Shown piece by piece: positions 1-8,975 of a stretch of DNA of 64,000 bases. Each line of letters begins with the position of its first letter. Position 1 is the stretch's first letter. A program made the position numbers and the translations under genes. The stretch is from the NCBI GenBank assembly GCA_017631795.1, contig JAGBSO010000016.1, forward strand, positions 124,001 through 188,000, written 5' to 3'. The notes under the pieces were generated by a model that was not told the origin of the DNA, did not search any database, and saw only the letters and a program-made list of their open reading frames with translations. This DNA is from Clostridia bacterium. Its GTDB lineage: Bacteria; Bacillota; Clostridia; Oscillospirales; Acutalibacteraceae.

Positions 1-110
1 TTATCATAATGATAATCATGCAATAAAGTTATCTTTTCTTTTTTCCATATCACCCAGCCGATAACAACAAACATAACACCGACAATACCAATGATTATTG
101 AGCCGATCAT
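1..110 (-). CDS. DUF3784-like small membrane protein, cut off by the window edge
   Basis: Only the first 36 codons are inside the window; the 3' end lies beyond base 1. The visible part is one hydrophobic segment (residues 2-21, rich in I, G and V), then a basic turn and an 'ITLLHDYHYD' stretch. The same layout occurs in the protein at 53802-54107 ('ISLLHSYH'), which supports a DUF3784-like assignment. The start is ATG at 110, preceded by an AGGGGTG ribosome binding site seven bases upstream. Function is unknown for this family of short membrane proteins. Confidence 0.6.
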   Translation of the reverse strand, partial: MIGSIIIGIVGVMFVVIGWVIWKKEKITLLHDYHYD

Positions 111-182
111 TTTAATTCACCCCTGTTATCAATTTCATAATAGCATACAGAGTCAGCTTTTTCAATACATTCTGCAAATGCA

Positions 183-208
183 AAATGACCCCTTTTACGG
201 AGTCATTT
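183..208 (-). terminator. Possible terminator of the 258-1133 gene
   Basis: An imperfect stem of about 10 bp (AAATGAC-TCC with GGG-GTCATTT) lies just downstream of the minus-strand gene that ends at 258. The T-tract is weak, so efficiency is doubtful. Confidence 0.35.
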
Positions 209-257
209 CGCAATACATAGAAAGGAAAAAAATGAAAAATAAAAATCTTTATTAAAA

Positions 258-1133
258 TCAATATTGTATTCCGCGGACAACATATCTGCTGTCAACAACA
301 TCGAAAAATGCCAATGTGAATGTTTCGAAATCCACAAACACACCTGACGCATCAAGAAAACATTCGGTGGGAAGCTCATCGAGAACAGAATTTATTTCAT
401 CAATAAAATCATACACTTTATCAAGCGGTGTATACCACTGTATATAACCGAGACCGAGATGACCTTCTTCTTCCCACTGCTCTCTGCAAAAACTCAGCTG
501 ATAATCATCTGCTATATGTTTTTCAATAACAGCTTTGATTTTATCTGCATGATACGGATAACCTTCAGTATCAAAATCAATACTCATATGCAGATCTTCA
601 CCCATCAGAAAATCTTTGTAAGCAAAAGAATTATCGATAACTTCTGCATTTTCAAACAGCTTATACTGTCCGTCTTCATTAATTTTTGCAAAAGAATATT
701 CTCCTGAACTTCTGTGATATATCATATTTTTGTACACAAAGTTCTTCTCTTCTGATTTCTGAAGAATCGAAAGCATTCCGCAATAAAAAGTTACATCATT
801 AGACATTGCGATTTCAATTTCATCAGATATATCAGCAACAATATCACCTGTTGAACCGTCTTTATTCATATCAATGACGTATTTTTCCGCTGTTTCCAGC
901 TTAAGTACTGCATTTCTGAGCTCTGCAAGGTCTGAAGAATCACAGATTTCAGAATCATTTATAACAATTTTCAGTTCCAAAACATATTCTTCACCTGCGG
1001 CATCATATATAGCCTTTCTTTTGATGCAGTCCAGCAGATAAAACTGTATAAGCTTTGTTATTTCAGAATTTTCAAACGGCTTATTCACCTTAAGATATTC
1101 GTGAATCTGGTTTGATGATAAAAAATAAAACAT
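258..1133 (-). CDS. Hypothetical protein, 291 aa
   Basis: I do not recognise this protein. It is acidic, has no signal peptide or membrane segment, and looks like a soluble mixed alpha/beta protein. The N-terminal third is rich in charged helices. The C-terminal third has an aromatic, acidic 'WEEEGHLGLGYIQWY' stretch. The start at 1133 is supported by AAGGAG ten bases upstream and by a TTGCAA-18-TATAAT promoter at 1177-1206. It is divergent from the ADP-ribosylglycohydrolase at 1470, so it is probably transcribed alone. The long uninterrupted frame and good ribosome binding site make it a real gene; no function is inferred. Confidence 0.8.
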   Translation of the reverse strand: MFYFLSSNQIHEYLKVNKPFENSEITKLIQFYLLDCIKRKAIYDAAGEEYVLELKIVINDSEICDSSDLAELRNAVLKLETAEKYVIDMNKDGSTGDIVADISDEIEIAMSNDVTFYCGMLSILQKSEEKNFVYKNMIYHRSSGEYSFAKINEDGQYKLFENAEVIDNSFAYKDFLMGEDLHMSIDFDTEGYPYHADKIKAVIEKHIADDYQLSFCREQWEEEGHLGLGYIQWYTPLDKVYDFIDEINSVLDELPTECFLDASGVFVDFETFTLAFFDVVDSRYVVRGIQY

Positions 1134-1176
1134 CTACATTTGACTCCTTGTCAGTTTATTGTCTGCCGGCATCTGT

Positions 1177-1206
1177 ATTATACAACAGTGAAAACAGCAA
1201 TTGCAA
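1177..1206 (-). promoter_or_regulatory. Sigma-A promoter for the 258-1133 gene
   Basis: On the minus strand TTGCAA (1206-1201) is followed by an 18-base spacer and TATAAT (1182-1177), about 45 bases before the ATG at 1133. Confidence 0.6.
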
Positions 1207-1402
1207 CACCTTATTTGTGACGTACAAAACGCCGTTTTTTGCTCAAAAAAGCACGCAATACAGCCATTTTTTGTTGTTTTTTCTTTGTTTTCGAGAAACT
1301 GTAAAATTTTAAATTTTTTCGCCTTTTTTACTGTTTTTGACTCCTATTCTCTGTCTGATACTGCAATTTCAGTGCCCGGAAGATAAAAAATGCTTAAATA
1401 TA

Positions 1403-1431
1403 TTGAGAAAATTCTTTAACTTTGTTATACT
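1403..1431 (+). promoter_or_regulatory. Sigma-A promoter for the ADP-ribosylglycohydrolase gene
   Basis: TTGAGA (1403-1408), a 17-base spacer and TATACT (1426-1431) lie 38 bases before the ATG at 1470. The rest of the 1134-1469 gap is AT-rich with T-runs, and I see no further gene in it. Confidence 0.65.
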
Positions 1432-1469
1432 GATTTTATTAAAATAATGATTGAAAAGGAATTATTGTT

Positions 1470-2252
1470 ATGTTAGGTGCGATTATCGGTGACATTGTAG
1501 GTTCCAGATTTGAGTGGCACAATATCAAAACAAAAGATTTTGATTTATTTACCCCCGGATGCCATCCTACCGATGACAGCATTATGTCTCTTGCTGTTGC
1601 AAAAGCTATCCTTGTATCAAAAAATATCAGCAATCTCAGCGAAAATGCAGTTTTTTATATGCAGTTATTAGGAAATAAATATCCCTATGCAGGTTATGGC
1701 GGAAAATTTGCTTACTGGCTTACTGACAGAAATCCTAAGCCATATAACAGCTGGGGCAATGGAGCTGCAATGCGTGTAAGCGCTTGTGGTTTTGCTGCAA
1801 CGTCTCTTGATGAAGCAAAGTCTTTATCAAAACTTGTAACAGAAGTTACACACAACCATCCTGAAGGAATAAAAGGTGCCGAAGCTACTGCTGTTGCGAT
1901 TTATATGGCAAAAAGCGGCAACAGCTTACCTGAAATTCAGGATTACATAAACAATAATTATTATAAAATTGACTTTAAGCTTGATGAAATCCGTGATGAA
2001 TACACTTTTGATGTTTCATGTCAGGGCTCTGTACCGCAAGCTCTCGAAGCATTTTTTGAATCAACAAGTTTTGAAGATGCAATAAGAAACGCAATTTCCA
2101 TCGGCGGTGACAGTGATACAATTGCTGCTATCACAGGAGGTATTGCAGAAGCTTACTATGGAATTCCTGCAGAATTAAGATCCAGGGCAATAACATTCCT
2201 TGACGAAACTGAGCTCGCCATTCTCAATGAGTTTGAGAGTAAATATGTATAA
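1470..2252 (+). CDS. ADP-ribosylglycohydrolase family protein (DraG-like)
   Basis: The family removes ADP-ribose from proteins or hydrolyses related N- or O-glycosidic bonds, using two Mg2+ ions. The first metal site is seen as 'PTDDS' at residues 33-37, after an N-terminal 'GAIIGDIVGS' helix. The second is 'GGDSDT' at residues 212-217, followed by the usual 'TGGIAEAYYG'. At 260 aa it is a normal single-domain member without signal peptide. It has its own promoter (1403-1431) and terminator (2332-2363), so it forms a one-gene unit. The physiological substrate cannot be told from sequence. The family and both metal motifs are clear. Confidence 0.93.
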   Translation: MLGAIIGDIVGSRFEWHNIKTKDFDLFTPGCHPTDDSIMSLAVAKAILVSKNISNLSENAVFYMQLLGNKYPYAGYGGKFAYWLTDRNPKPYNSWGNGAAMRVSACGFAATSLDEAKSLSKLVTEVTHNHPEGIKGAEATAVAIYMAKSGNSLPEIQDYINNNYYKIDFKLDEIRDEYTFDVSCQGSVPQALEAFFESTSFEDAIRNAISIGGDSDTIAAITGGIAEAYYGIPAELRSRAITFLDETELAILNEFESKYV

Positions 2253-2331
2253 AAGATGCAATTGTATTGAAATCAGCTTCAGAACAACATTATTGAAAGA
2301 ACATTTCACGGCATCTGATTTATAAAAACAC

Positions 2332-2363
2332 AAAACCACTTCAGCTTATGAAGTGGTTTTTTT
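2332..2363 (+). terminator. Rho-independent terminator after the ADP-ribosylglycohydrolase gene
   Basis: A perfect AAAACCACTTC/GAAGTGGTTTT stem with a short loop is followed by a T-run. Confidence 0.9.
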
Positions 2364-2508
2364 GCAGATCTGTATTATATTTTTACAGCCCGTGATTCAG
2401 CGGTTATATCTGCAACCTGCATAAATAAGCATTATAATTTACGAAAAAACCTGCTGCAAATGCAAAACATGTCATACAAACATTTTTGTTTTTTATTTAC
2501 TAAATGTA

Positions 2509-2537
2509 TTGTTTTTAAATATGATTTATGTTAGAAT
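2509..2537 (+). promoter_or_regulatory. Promoter for the GPH symporter gene
   Basis: TTGTTT (2509-2514), a 17-base spacer and TAGAAT (2532-2537) lie upstream of the GTG start at 2570. The upstream ATG at 2528 falls inside this promoter, which favours the GTG. Confidence 0.55.
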
Positions 2538-2569
2538 TGTCTAAAATAATTTTGGGGGGAGATGATACA

Positions 2570-4051
2570 GTGTTAAAAAACAAAACAAAAACTGTACAGA
2601 CTTCTGACGGCAAATACATTTCCAAATTTGAATATTTCTGTATTTTGCTGTCACGTGCAGGAGGTATGTTCGGAACAACGCTTACAGGCACACTTGCTGC
2701 AGCATTCCTGCATGAGCTTTACTACGGTCCTGTTGGGGTAAGCTCAGAAGAAATTGCAAGCATTCTTGCTGTTCAGACAACACTTACAACAATCTGCAGT
2801 ATTCTCTTCGGCATTATCGGCGGATACATAATTCAGAAATGGCATACAAGCCTCGGCAGATACCGTCATTGGTATTTCATTTGTCTTGTACCGATGTTCC
2901 TTCTGACAGTTTTCTATTACTATGTACCGAAGGGCTGGTCAATCCCGGAGATGAATATGTTACGATATGCAATCGCTTGCGGTCAGACAGTTTTTAACAT
3001 ATTCTGCAATGCATCATATAACCTTGTTCAGGTTATATCTCCCAACCACGAAGAAAAGAAAACAGTTGCAACAATATGGCAGTTGTCATATTATATCGGT
3101 TACGGCGGAGCATACATAGCAACATTTGTTTACGGACTTTTCAGCGACGACAAAGAACAGATGTATATGATACTCGGTGTTGTTGCCGGTGTTGTTACAC
3201 TTTTCGGAAATCTTATGTGCGGTATTTTCTGCAAGGAAAGAATCGAACTTCCCAAGAAAAAAAAGGTAAAGGTAACAAAATCAGCATTTTCTCTTTTCAA
3301 ATACAAAAATTACCGTGCATATCAGGCAGTTCAGTGGGTAAATGTTTTTGCAATGCTCGGTAAAATGTCAACATTACTTGCAGCAATTACTGTCGGTTCA
3401 TCCAAGAACCTTCTTCTTACATTGCCTACAGCTGTGGGTACGGTTGTCGGCAACCTTATCACAACAAAGCTTTCAAAGAAACACGAACCGACAAAGCTTC
3501 TGAAATTCTGCGGTATCTATTCTCCTGTTGTAGCGGGAATACTCTTCGTAATCTGTTTTATTGAAGCACAGTTCGGAATAATGTTCTTCAACGGCTGGAA
3601 CAGTATTTTCTTCTATGTATTATATTTTATTTTCGGTATCGGCATAGGTATTCAGGAGCTTTCAAACTCTCATTTCAATGTTGAGTATTTTGATTATCTT
3701 GAATGGGAAACAGGCGAAAGAATGGAAGCAATCCAGGGTATTATTCCCGGTTGGATTTCAACAGGTCTCAATTATATCAAGGAACTTGCAATTCCCTTTA
3801 TGATTGCAAAGGTAGGATATGAGTCATCTGCAGAAGGAAACCTTGTTGCTACAATGCAGGCACAGCCTACATACCTTAAAACATGTTTGTGGATTCTTGC
3901 TTTCCTTGTTTTCGGTTATGCTCTTGCAAATGCTCTTAAAGCAATCATCATCAAACTGTTCTATGATATTGAAGGCGAAAAGAAAGAGCAGATGTATCGT
4001 GATCTTGAAAAAATGCGTGAAGAACGCCACAAAGAAAACGAAGCAATCTGA
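2570..4051 (+). CDS. GPH-family sugar:cation symporter (MFS_2 type)
   Basis: This is a polytopic membrane protein of about 493 aa with about 12 hydrophobic segments, resembling glycoside-pentoside-hexuronide:cation symporters, which import sugars with Na+ or H+. I chose GTG at 2570 because GGGGGGAG lies eight bases before it; an in-frame ATG at 2528 would overlap the promoter. The C-terminus is a charged helix typical of the family. It is a distant paralogue of the transporter at 13600-15057. It has its own promoter and terminator and is convergent with the metallophosphoesterase at 4095, so the substrate can only be guessed to be an oligosaccharide used by the neighbouring glycan genes. Confidence 0.87.
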   Translation: MLKNKTKTVQTSDGKYISKFEYFCILLSRAGGMFGTTLTGTLAAAFLHELYYGPVGVSSEEIASILAVQTTLTTICSILFGIIGGYIIQKWHTSLGRYRHWYFICLVPMFLLTVFYYYVPKGWSIPEMNMLRYAIACGQTVFNIFCNASYNLVQVISPNHEEKKTVATIWQLSYYIGYGGAYIATFVYGLFSDDKEQMYMILGVVAGVVTLFGNLMCGIFCKERIELPKKKKVKVTKSAFSLFKYKNYRAYQAVQWVNVFAMLGKMSTLLAAITVGSSKNLLLTLPTAVGTVVGNLITTKLSKKHEPTKLLKFCGIYSPVVAGILFVICFIEAQFGIMFFNGWNSIFFYVLYFIFGIGIGIQELSNSHFNVEYFDYLEWETGERMEAIQGIIPGWISTGLNYIKELAIPFMIAKVGYESSAEGNLVATMQAQPTYLKTCLWILAFLVFGYALANALKAIIIKLFYDIEGEKKEQMYRDLEKMREERHKENEAI

Positions 4052-4060
4052 TTATAACAA

Positions 4061-4096
4061 AGAAGTGACTTGCAAAAACAAGTCACTTCTTTTTTT
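4061..4096 (+). terminator. Bidirectional terminator between convergent genes
   Basis: The stem AGAAGTGACTTG/CAAGTCACTTCT ends in seven T on the plus strand. The minus-strand gene ending at 4095 runs into it from the other side. Confidence 0.88.
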
Positions 4097-5423
4097 ATTT
4101 AAGCCTGAATTCAGCATCATTATCCGAAAAGCCTTTATTATTTCCGATTGTATCAAGAAGCATTTTTCTCAAATCAATTTTCTCACCGTTTTTGCAAAGT
4201 TTCGGCTCAACCTTTTTTATAACAAATGAAAATCTGTCAAGTATGCCTGAAATCAGATTATACACAGGTGTACCTTCGGTATGTGCACCGTCACCCGAAA
4301 AAATTCCGGTTCCGATTTCACCTATAAGCTCTGCAAAGTTTTTGCTGTCGAAAGATTTATCTCTCTTTATAAAAAGAAGACGTTTTACGGTACGGACCGT
4401 AATTCTGTCAAAACGTTTTCTGACAAAAGATTTTATGTGTTTTACAATTCCGTGTCCGCCGTTCAGAGCACCGCGGACACGGGCAATGATTGCAGATGCA
4501 AAGTGATTATCAAAATATTCCTGAGGTGTCAGACCGTTCAGATCCCATTCAAAATCTTCAATGCCGAGAGTTTTAACCGTGAGTACAGAGCTTTCGTCCA
4601 CAGTAATTTTACGGTATTTTGCAGGACTGCCCACAAGAGCAGATGTGCAAACATCAATAAGCCTGTTTCCTTTTTCTGTGTAAAATTCATTTATACTCTG
4701 TATGTGCATATGCCCTGTCAGAACAAGTTCAACCCCATTATCAGCAAGGAAAGATGCAACTGTTTTCCAATCCTTTATTTTTGCTTCTCCGACCAGATCA
4801 AATACGGGAACAGAAGGTATAACCGGATAGTGACAGACTGCAAAAATATCGCAGTTATCTTCCTTTGCTTTATCAATCTGCTCTTTTGACCAGTCCAGAA
4901 GTCTGTTATCCATCGCACCTTTCGGCTGTTCTTTGCTGTCACAGTGTATTGCAAGCATTCTTATTCCGTCAGAAATTTCTGCAACATATGAGTGAGTAGG
5001 TTCATCAAATGCAACGGCATCGCCATAACCGAAATCACGATACATTTCACATAAATCGTTATAATCCGTACCCTCAACAGAAACACGACCGTCACCTTTC
5101 AGCACATATGCTGAATCATTATAATCATGTCCTGCAGTTAAAACATAGACCTTTTTTCCATTATCCTTAAGTCTGTAAAGCTCTTCAAGAAAACCCTTAT
5201 GGCTTTCCTTTTCACCGTTTTTTACAAGATCTCCGGGAATTATGACGATATCTGTATCTTTGTCCTGAATTATACGGTCAGCTACGGAACGTATGATTGC
5301 ACCGCTTTCCTTTACAAAATACTGTTCGGTAATCATATTTTTTTCAAAGGCTTCCCCACCGGGTTCCAGATTATTATTCAGATAATGTGTATCGGTAACA
5401 ATATAAAAACTTACGGGTTTCAT
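4095..5423 (-). CDS. Calcineurin-like metallophosphoesterase, cytoplasmic
   Basis: A 442-aa member of the binuclear metallophosphoesterase superfamily, which cleaves phosphomono- or phosphodiesters. All blocks are present in order: 'TDTHY' near residue 10, 'GDLV' near 65, 'GHD' near 100, 'CHYP' near 198 and 'GHMH' near 238. The last 150 residues form an extra helical domain outside the catalytic core. There is no signal peptide. A GGAG ribosome binding site precedes the ATG. It is divergent from the Asp-box protein at 5633, in a block of glycan genes. Two other metallophosphoesterases (16353-17567, 19664-20752) occur nearby, suggesting phosphorylated glycans or glycolipids as substrates; that is inference. 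Confidence 0.88.
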   Translation of the reverse strand: MKPVSFYIVTDTHYLNNNLEPGGEAFEKNMITEQYFVKESGAIIRSVADRIIQDKDTDIVIIPGDLVKNGEKESHKGFLEELYRLKDNGKKVYVLTAGHDYNDSAYVLKGDGRVSVEGTDYNDLCEMYRDFGYGDAVAFDEPTHSYVAEISDGIRMLAIHCDSKEQPKGAMDNRLLDWSKEQIDKAKEDNCDIFAVCHYPVIPSVPVFDLVGEAKIKDWKTVASFLADNGVELVLTGHMHIQSINEFYTEKGNRLIDVCTSALVGSPAKYRKITVDESSVLTVKTLGIEDFEWDLNGLTPQEYFDNHFASAIIARVRGALNGGHGIVKHIKSFVRKRFDRITVRTVKRLLFIKRDKSFDSKNFAELIGEIGTGIFSGDGAHTEGTPVYNLISGILDRFSFVIKKVEPKLCKNGEKIDLRKMLLDTIGNNKGFSDNDAEFRLK

Positions 5424-5572
5424 ATTTGTCTCCTTTTTTCATTTTTCTCGGCAAACATCTGAAACAGTACTGTTCAGGATGTTTTAAAACAAAAACGGGG
5501 ATTTCTGATGCTGATTTTACCATATAGAAAAAAGAAAAACAAGACAAACGAACAGACTTCAGGCAATCATTA

Positions 5573-5601
5573 TAGACATTTTATTTTTTATATGATAAAA
5601 T
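5573..5601 (+). promoter_or_regulatory. Promoter of the Asp-box gene, shared type with the beta-helix gene
   Basis: TAGACA (5573-5578), a 17-base spacer ending in ATATGA and TAAAAT (5596-5601) form an extended -10 promoter (TG-A-TAAAAT). Nearly the same arrangement occurs at 22380-22408 before the secreted beta-helix gene. Confidence 0.6.
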
Positions 5602-5632
5602 AAATAATATTAAATCTTAATATGGTGAAAAT

Positions 5633-6700
5633 ATGAGTTTTGACATTGAACTGATTGGTTCCGAAAAAACAATAATGAGCAATCCCGACGGCAAACACCC
5701 TTATTTTGCCTGGCCTACGGTTGCAAAACTGCAGAACGGCACAATTGCCGTTGGTGCATCGGGTTACCGTGTGGAACACATATGTCCGTTCGGAAAAGCT
5801 GTTGTTTCTTTCAGCAATGATGACGGTGAAACATATTCAGAACCGCAGATTGTTATTGATACCGTTCTTGATGACAGAGATACAGGCTTTGCTGTTTTCG
5901 GCGAAAACGGTCTGATTGTTACCTCCTTTACAAAGGATACCGAAACACTCAGAGAAAAAATGCCGCAGACAAAAGAATGCATTGACTACATAAATTCCGT
6001 TTCCGAAGAAGATGAAGCAAAGGCTTCGGGTGTGAATTTCAGAATAAGCCGTGACTGTGGAAAAATATTCAGTGAAATATATAAATCACCCGTTTCATCT
6101 CCTCATGGTCCTGCCGTGCTTAATGACGGAACTGTTCTGTGGGTCGGACGAATTCTCGGCATACACAATCACATTGAAGCGCATACAATAAACACCGATA
6201 CGGGCGAAATGACCTTGCGCGGAAAAATGGAATTATATAAATGTGACGAGTTCAGGGATATTTATTTCTATGAACCCCACGCAGTTCAGCTTCCGGACGG
6301 CAGAATAATATGTCATCTGCGTGCAGAAAACAAGGCAAAAACAATGTTCACACTCTATCAGACGGTTTCTCATGATAACGGTGTCAGCTGGAGCAAACCG
6401 GAACAGATTATAAAAGATGACAGCGGTGCACCGTCGCATCTTTTTGTGCATTCTTCGGGAACTCTGATTGCCGCATTCTCACACAGAGAAATGCCCTGCG
6501 GAATCCATGTTATTTTAAGCTCCGACGGTGGAAAAACATGGAGCAGAGAACACACAATTTATGAAAATCTCTATACCGATGACCTTGGTTATCCTGCCAC
6601 AACAGAGCTTGATGACGGCAGTCTGCTGACTGTTTTCTATGCCAAGGATAACGAAGACTCACCTGCTGTAATTAGACAGCAGAAATGGAAAATAATATAA
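5633..6700 (+). CDS. Asp-box (BNR) sialidase-superfamily protein
   Basis: This 355-aa protein has the six-bladed beta-propeller signature of the sialidase superfamily: four Asp-box motifs of the form S-x-D-x-G-x-T-[WYF] ('SNDDGETYS', 'SRDCGKIFS', 'SHDNGVSWS', 'SSDGGKTWS'). It has no signal peptide, so it probably acts in the cytosol on an imported glycan. It starts at ATG 5633 and is followed 15 bases later by an MFS transporter (6716) and then a hydrolase (7918), making a three-gene operon ended by the terminator at 8806-8838. Whether it is a true sialidase or another hydrolase with this fold cannot be decided; I did not identify the full arginine triad. Confidence 0.8.
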   Translation: MSFDIELIGSEKTIMSNPDGKHPYFAWPTVAKLQNGTIAVGASGYRVEHICPFGKAVVSFSNDDGETYSEPQIVIDTVLDDRDTGFAVFGENGLIVTSFTKDTETLREKMPQTKECIDYINSVSEEDEAKASGVNFRISRDCGKIFSEIYKSPVSSPHGPAVLNDGTVLWVGRILGIHNHIEAHTINTDTGEMTLRGKMELYKCDEFRDIYFYEPHAVQLPDGRIICHLRAENKAKTMFTLYQTVSHDNGVSWSKPEQIIKDDSGAPSHLFVHSSGTLIAAFSHREMPCGIHVILSSDGGKTWSREHTIYENLYTDDLGYPATTELDDGSLLTVFYAKDNEDSPAVIRQQKWKII

Positions 6701-6715
6701 ATTACAGAGGATAAT

Positions 6716-7888
6716 ATGACAGCTTTACTTATTGTTATTTACATAGCTTTTGTTTCACTCGGGTTTCCCGATTCGCTTTTTGGCGTTACATGGCCCGTTG
6801 TTCATGTTGAATTCGGTCTGCCCGAGAGTTTCGGCTCGGTTTACAGTGTCGTCACAGCAGTTTCAACAGGCGGTATCGCATTTATTGCAGGTCCGCTTCT
6901 CAGAAAATTCGGCACAGGCAGAGTAACATTCTTCTCTACCCTTCTTACAGCGCTGGGTCTTATCGGCATCAGCTTTTCACCGAACATCATTGTGATGATG
7001 ATCTGCACAATCATTATGGGTTACGGTGCAGGTGCGATTGATACGGGTCTTAATAACTTCATCTCACTTCACTATAAAGCAAAGCACATGAACTGGCTTC
7101 ATTGCTGTTGGGGTCTCGGTGTCACATTAAGCCCGATGATCATGTCCGCTTTCCTTGGTGGTGAAAGCACATGGCGCGGAGGCTATCGCGTGGTTGCACT
7201 GATTCAGTTTGTGATTGCGCTTATCATTCTCGCAAGTCTTAAAAAATGGAATATTCAGCCGAAAGATGTAAAAGAAACAGAAACGGCACAAAAGGAATTG
7301 CCAAAGAAAACCTTTATCGGTCTTCTGAAAGAAAAAGGAATGCTGACGAGCATCCTTTCTCTGGGACTTTACTGTGCAGGCGAATTCACAATAGGCACAT
7401 GGGGTGCGACATATGCAGTCAACGTACTTGCAGTTTCACCCGACGAAGCTGCAAAATGGATTTCTCTCTACTTCTGCGGAATTATGCTCAGCCGGATAGT
7501 TGCAGGATTTTTGTCAGAAAAACTTTCAGATAACACTCTCATCAAGGGCGGTATGGCTCTTGCGGCAGTGGGTATGGTTGTTCTTCTTCTGCCAATCGGC
7601 AAAACTGCACTCGTCGGTCTGCTTCTTATCGGTATGGGTTACGGTCCCGTATTCCCCAGTGTTCTTCACAGCGTACCTGCAAGATTCGGCAAGGATTACT
7701 CTGCCGATATCACAGGTTACCATATGAGCGGTGCTTACGGTGTGGGCTTTGCAGTTCAGTTCGCATTCGGATATATCGCATCGGCAACAACATTCGCAAT
7801 CATGCCCTTTACGCTGATTCTGTTCGGTCTCGGAGTAATCGGTGCAACAGTAATCACCCTTAAAGCATTGAAAAAAACTGATAAATAA
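6716..7888 (+). CDS. MFS transporter, probably for sugars
   Basis: A 390-aa, 12-segment major facilitator protein with N-terminal 'FVSLGFPDSLFG' and a central 'GAGAIDTGLNNFISLHY' stretch. The same landmarks appear in the MFS protein at 60156-61334 ('GLGVPDSLIG', 'GAGAIDSGLNNYVALHF'), so the two are paralogues serving different glycan loci. A GAGG site precedes the ATG. It is the second gene of the operon 5633-8802. The likely role is uptake of the substrate of the Asp-box protein or export of a product; specificity is unknown. Confidence 0.87.
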   Translation: MTALLIVIYIAFVSLGFPDSLFGVTWPVVHVEFGLPESFGSVYSVVTAVSTGGIAFIAGPLLRKFGTGRVTFFSTLLTALGLIGISFSPNIIVMMICTIIMGYGAGAIDTGLNNFISLHYKAKHMNWLHCCWGLGVTLSPMIMSAFLGGESTWRGGYRVVALIQFVIALIILASLKKWNIQPKDVKETETAQKELPKKTFIGLLKEKGMLTSILSLGLYCAGEFTIGTWGATYAVNVLAVSPDEAAKWISLYFCGIMLSRIVAGFLSEKLSDNTLIKGGMALAAVGMVVLLLPIGKTALVGLLLIGMGYGPVFPSVLHSVPARFGKDYSADITGYHMSGAYGVGFAVQFAFGYIASATTFAIMPFTLILFGLGVIGATVITLKALKKTDK

Positions 7889-7917
7889 TCTGAAATAAAA
7901 TAAACGGAGGTTTTCGT

Positions 7918-8802
7918 ATGAATTACACATTTACACGAGAAGACGTGAACTTCTATTCAAAAGGCACACGATGCAGTGCTTGGTTGTATCTGCCCGAAAC
8001 AGAGAAAAAATGCCCGATAATCGTTATGGCTCACGGGCTTGGCGGTACACGTGAAATGCGTCTGTATGCTTTTGCAGAAAGATTTGCAGCAGCAGGCTAT
8101 GCCTGTTTTCTGTTTGATTACCGCAACTTCGGTGCAAGTGACGGTAACAGAAGACAGCTCATAAATGCAAAAATGCAGCTTCACGACTGGAATACTGCTA
8201 TTGATTTCATCAAAAAGGACAGCCGTGTTGATTCCGATAAGCTTCTGCTTTTCGGATCATCATTCAGCGGCGGTCATGTTACATGGCTTTCAGCACACAG
8301 AACCGACGTAAAAGGTACAGTTGCTCAGTGTCCTTACACTGATACAATGGCAACAATCAGAGAAGTAGGTCTGCTCTATATCATAAAGAGATCACCATTT
8401 GTTATCGCAGACGTACTGTCCTGCCTGACCGGTTATCATCCTGTTATGATGAAGCTTTCCACTTTCTCGGGTGAACTTGCATTCATGGAGGCAGACGAAA
8501 AAACCACAAACGATTTCCTTGAGGGTGCTGATTATATCAATGACGCACCTGCAAGAACACTTCTTGAATTTCTGAAATATTCACCAGGAAAGTATTTCGG
8601 CAAAGTAAAAACACCGATTTATGTTGCGGCTTGCACAAAGGACAACCTTGCACCTGCCGACAAGACGATAGAGCTTGCAAAAAATGCCGAAAAGCTCACC
8701 TGCAAAACCTACGATTGCGGACACTTCGAAATCTATTGCAACGAATTATTTGAAGAAGCAGTCAGCGACTATATTGAGTTTTATAATAAGATATTTGCTT
8801 AA
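7918..8802 (+). CDS. Alpha/beta hydrolase
   Basis: A 294-aa serine hydrolase of the alpha/beta fold without signal peptide. The oxyanion-hole region is 'MAHGLGGTREM' near residue 38. The nucleophile elbow is 'GSSFSGGH' near residue 119, a G-x-S-x-S variant known in some dienelactone-hydrolase-like esterases. 'CTKDNLAP' and 'CGHFEIY' supply the acid and the histidine. A GGAGG site lies before the ATG. It is the last gene of the operon with the Asp-box protein and the MFS transporter, so de-esterification of the imported glycan (for example acetyl removal) is a reasonable but unproven role. Confidence 0.87.
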   Translation: MNYTFTREDVNFYSKGTRCSAWLYLPETEKKCPIIVMAHGLGGTREMRLYAFAERFAAAGYACFLFDYRNFGASDGNRRQLINAKMQLHDWNTAIDFIKKDSRVDSDKLLLFGSSFSGGHVTWLSAHRTDVKGTVAQCPYTDTMATIREVGLLYIIKRSPFVIADVLSCLTGYHPVMMKLSTFSGELAFMEADEKTTNDFLEGADYINDAPARTLLEFLKYSPGKYFGKVKTPIYVAACTKDNLAPADKTIELAKNAEKLTCKTYDCGHFEIYCNELFEEAVSDYIEFYNKIFA

Positions 8803-8805
8803 AGC

Positions 8806-8838
8806 AAAACCTCCTTGTGAAAGCAAGGAGGTTTTTTT
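8806..8838 (+). terminator. Terminator of the 5633-8802 operon
   Basis: A perfect AAAACCTCCTTG/CAAGGAGGTTTT stem with a six-base loop is followed by a T-run. Confidence 0.92.
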
Positions 8839-8925
8839 GTTCGGACAACTTACAATTATTACTGCTATCGTTAATATACTTCATAACATCTTTGTATATA
8901 ATCAAAACAAAGAAAAACAGGTGTA

Positions 8926-8964
8926 TAAAAAAATCAACCTTTGCAAATTAATGTAAAGGTTGAT
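8926..8964 (-). terminator. Terminator of the ECF S-component gene
   Basis: A ten-base stem ATCAACCTTT/AAAGGTTGAT is followed on the minus strand by seven T, just downstream of the gene that ends at 8976. Confidence 0.88.
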
Positions 8965-8975
8965 AAAATCATGAC

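Noticed and set aside
5633..6700. Assignment as a true sialidase (nanH)
   Set aside because: Asp boxes show the fold, but the arginine triad and nucleophile were not identified, no sialic acid catabolic genes are near, and there is no signal peptide.
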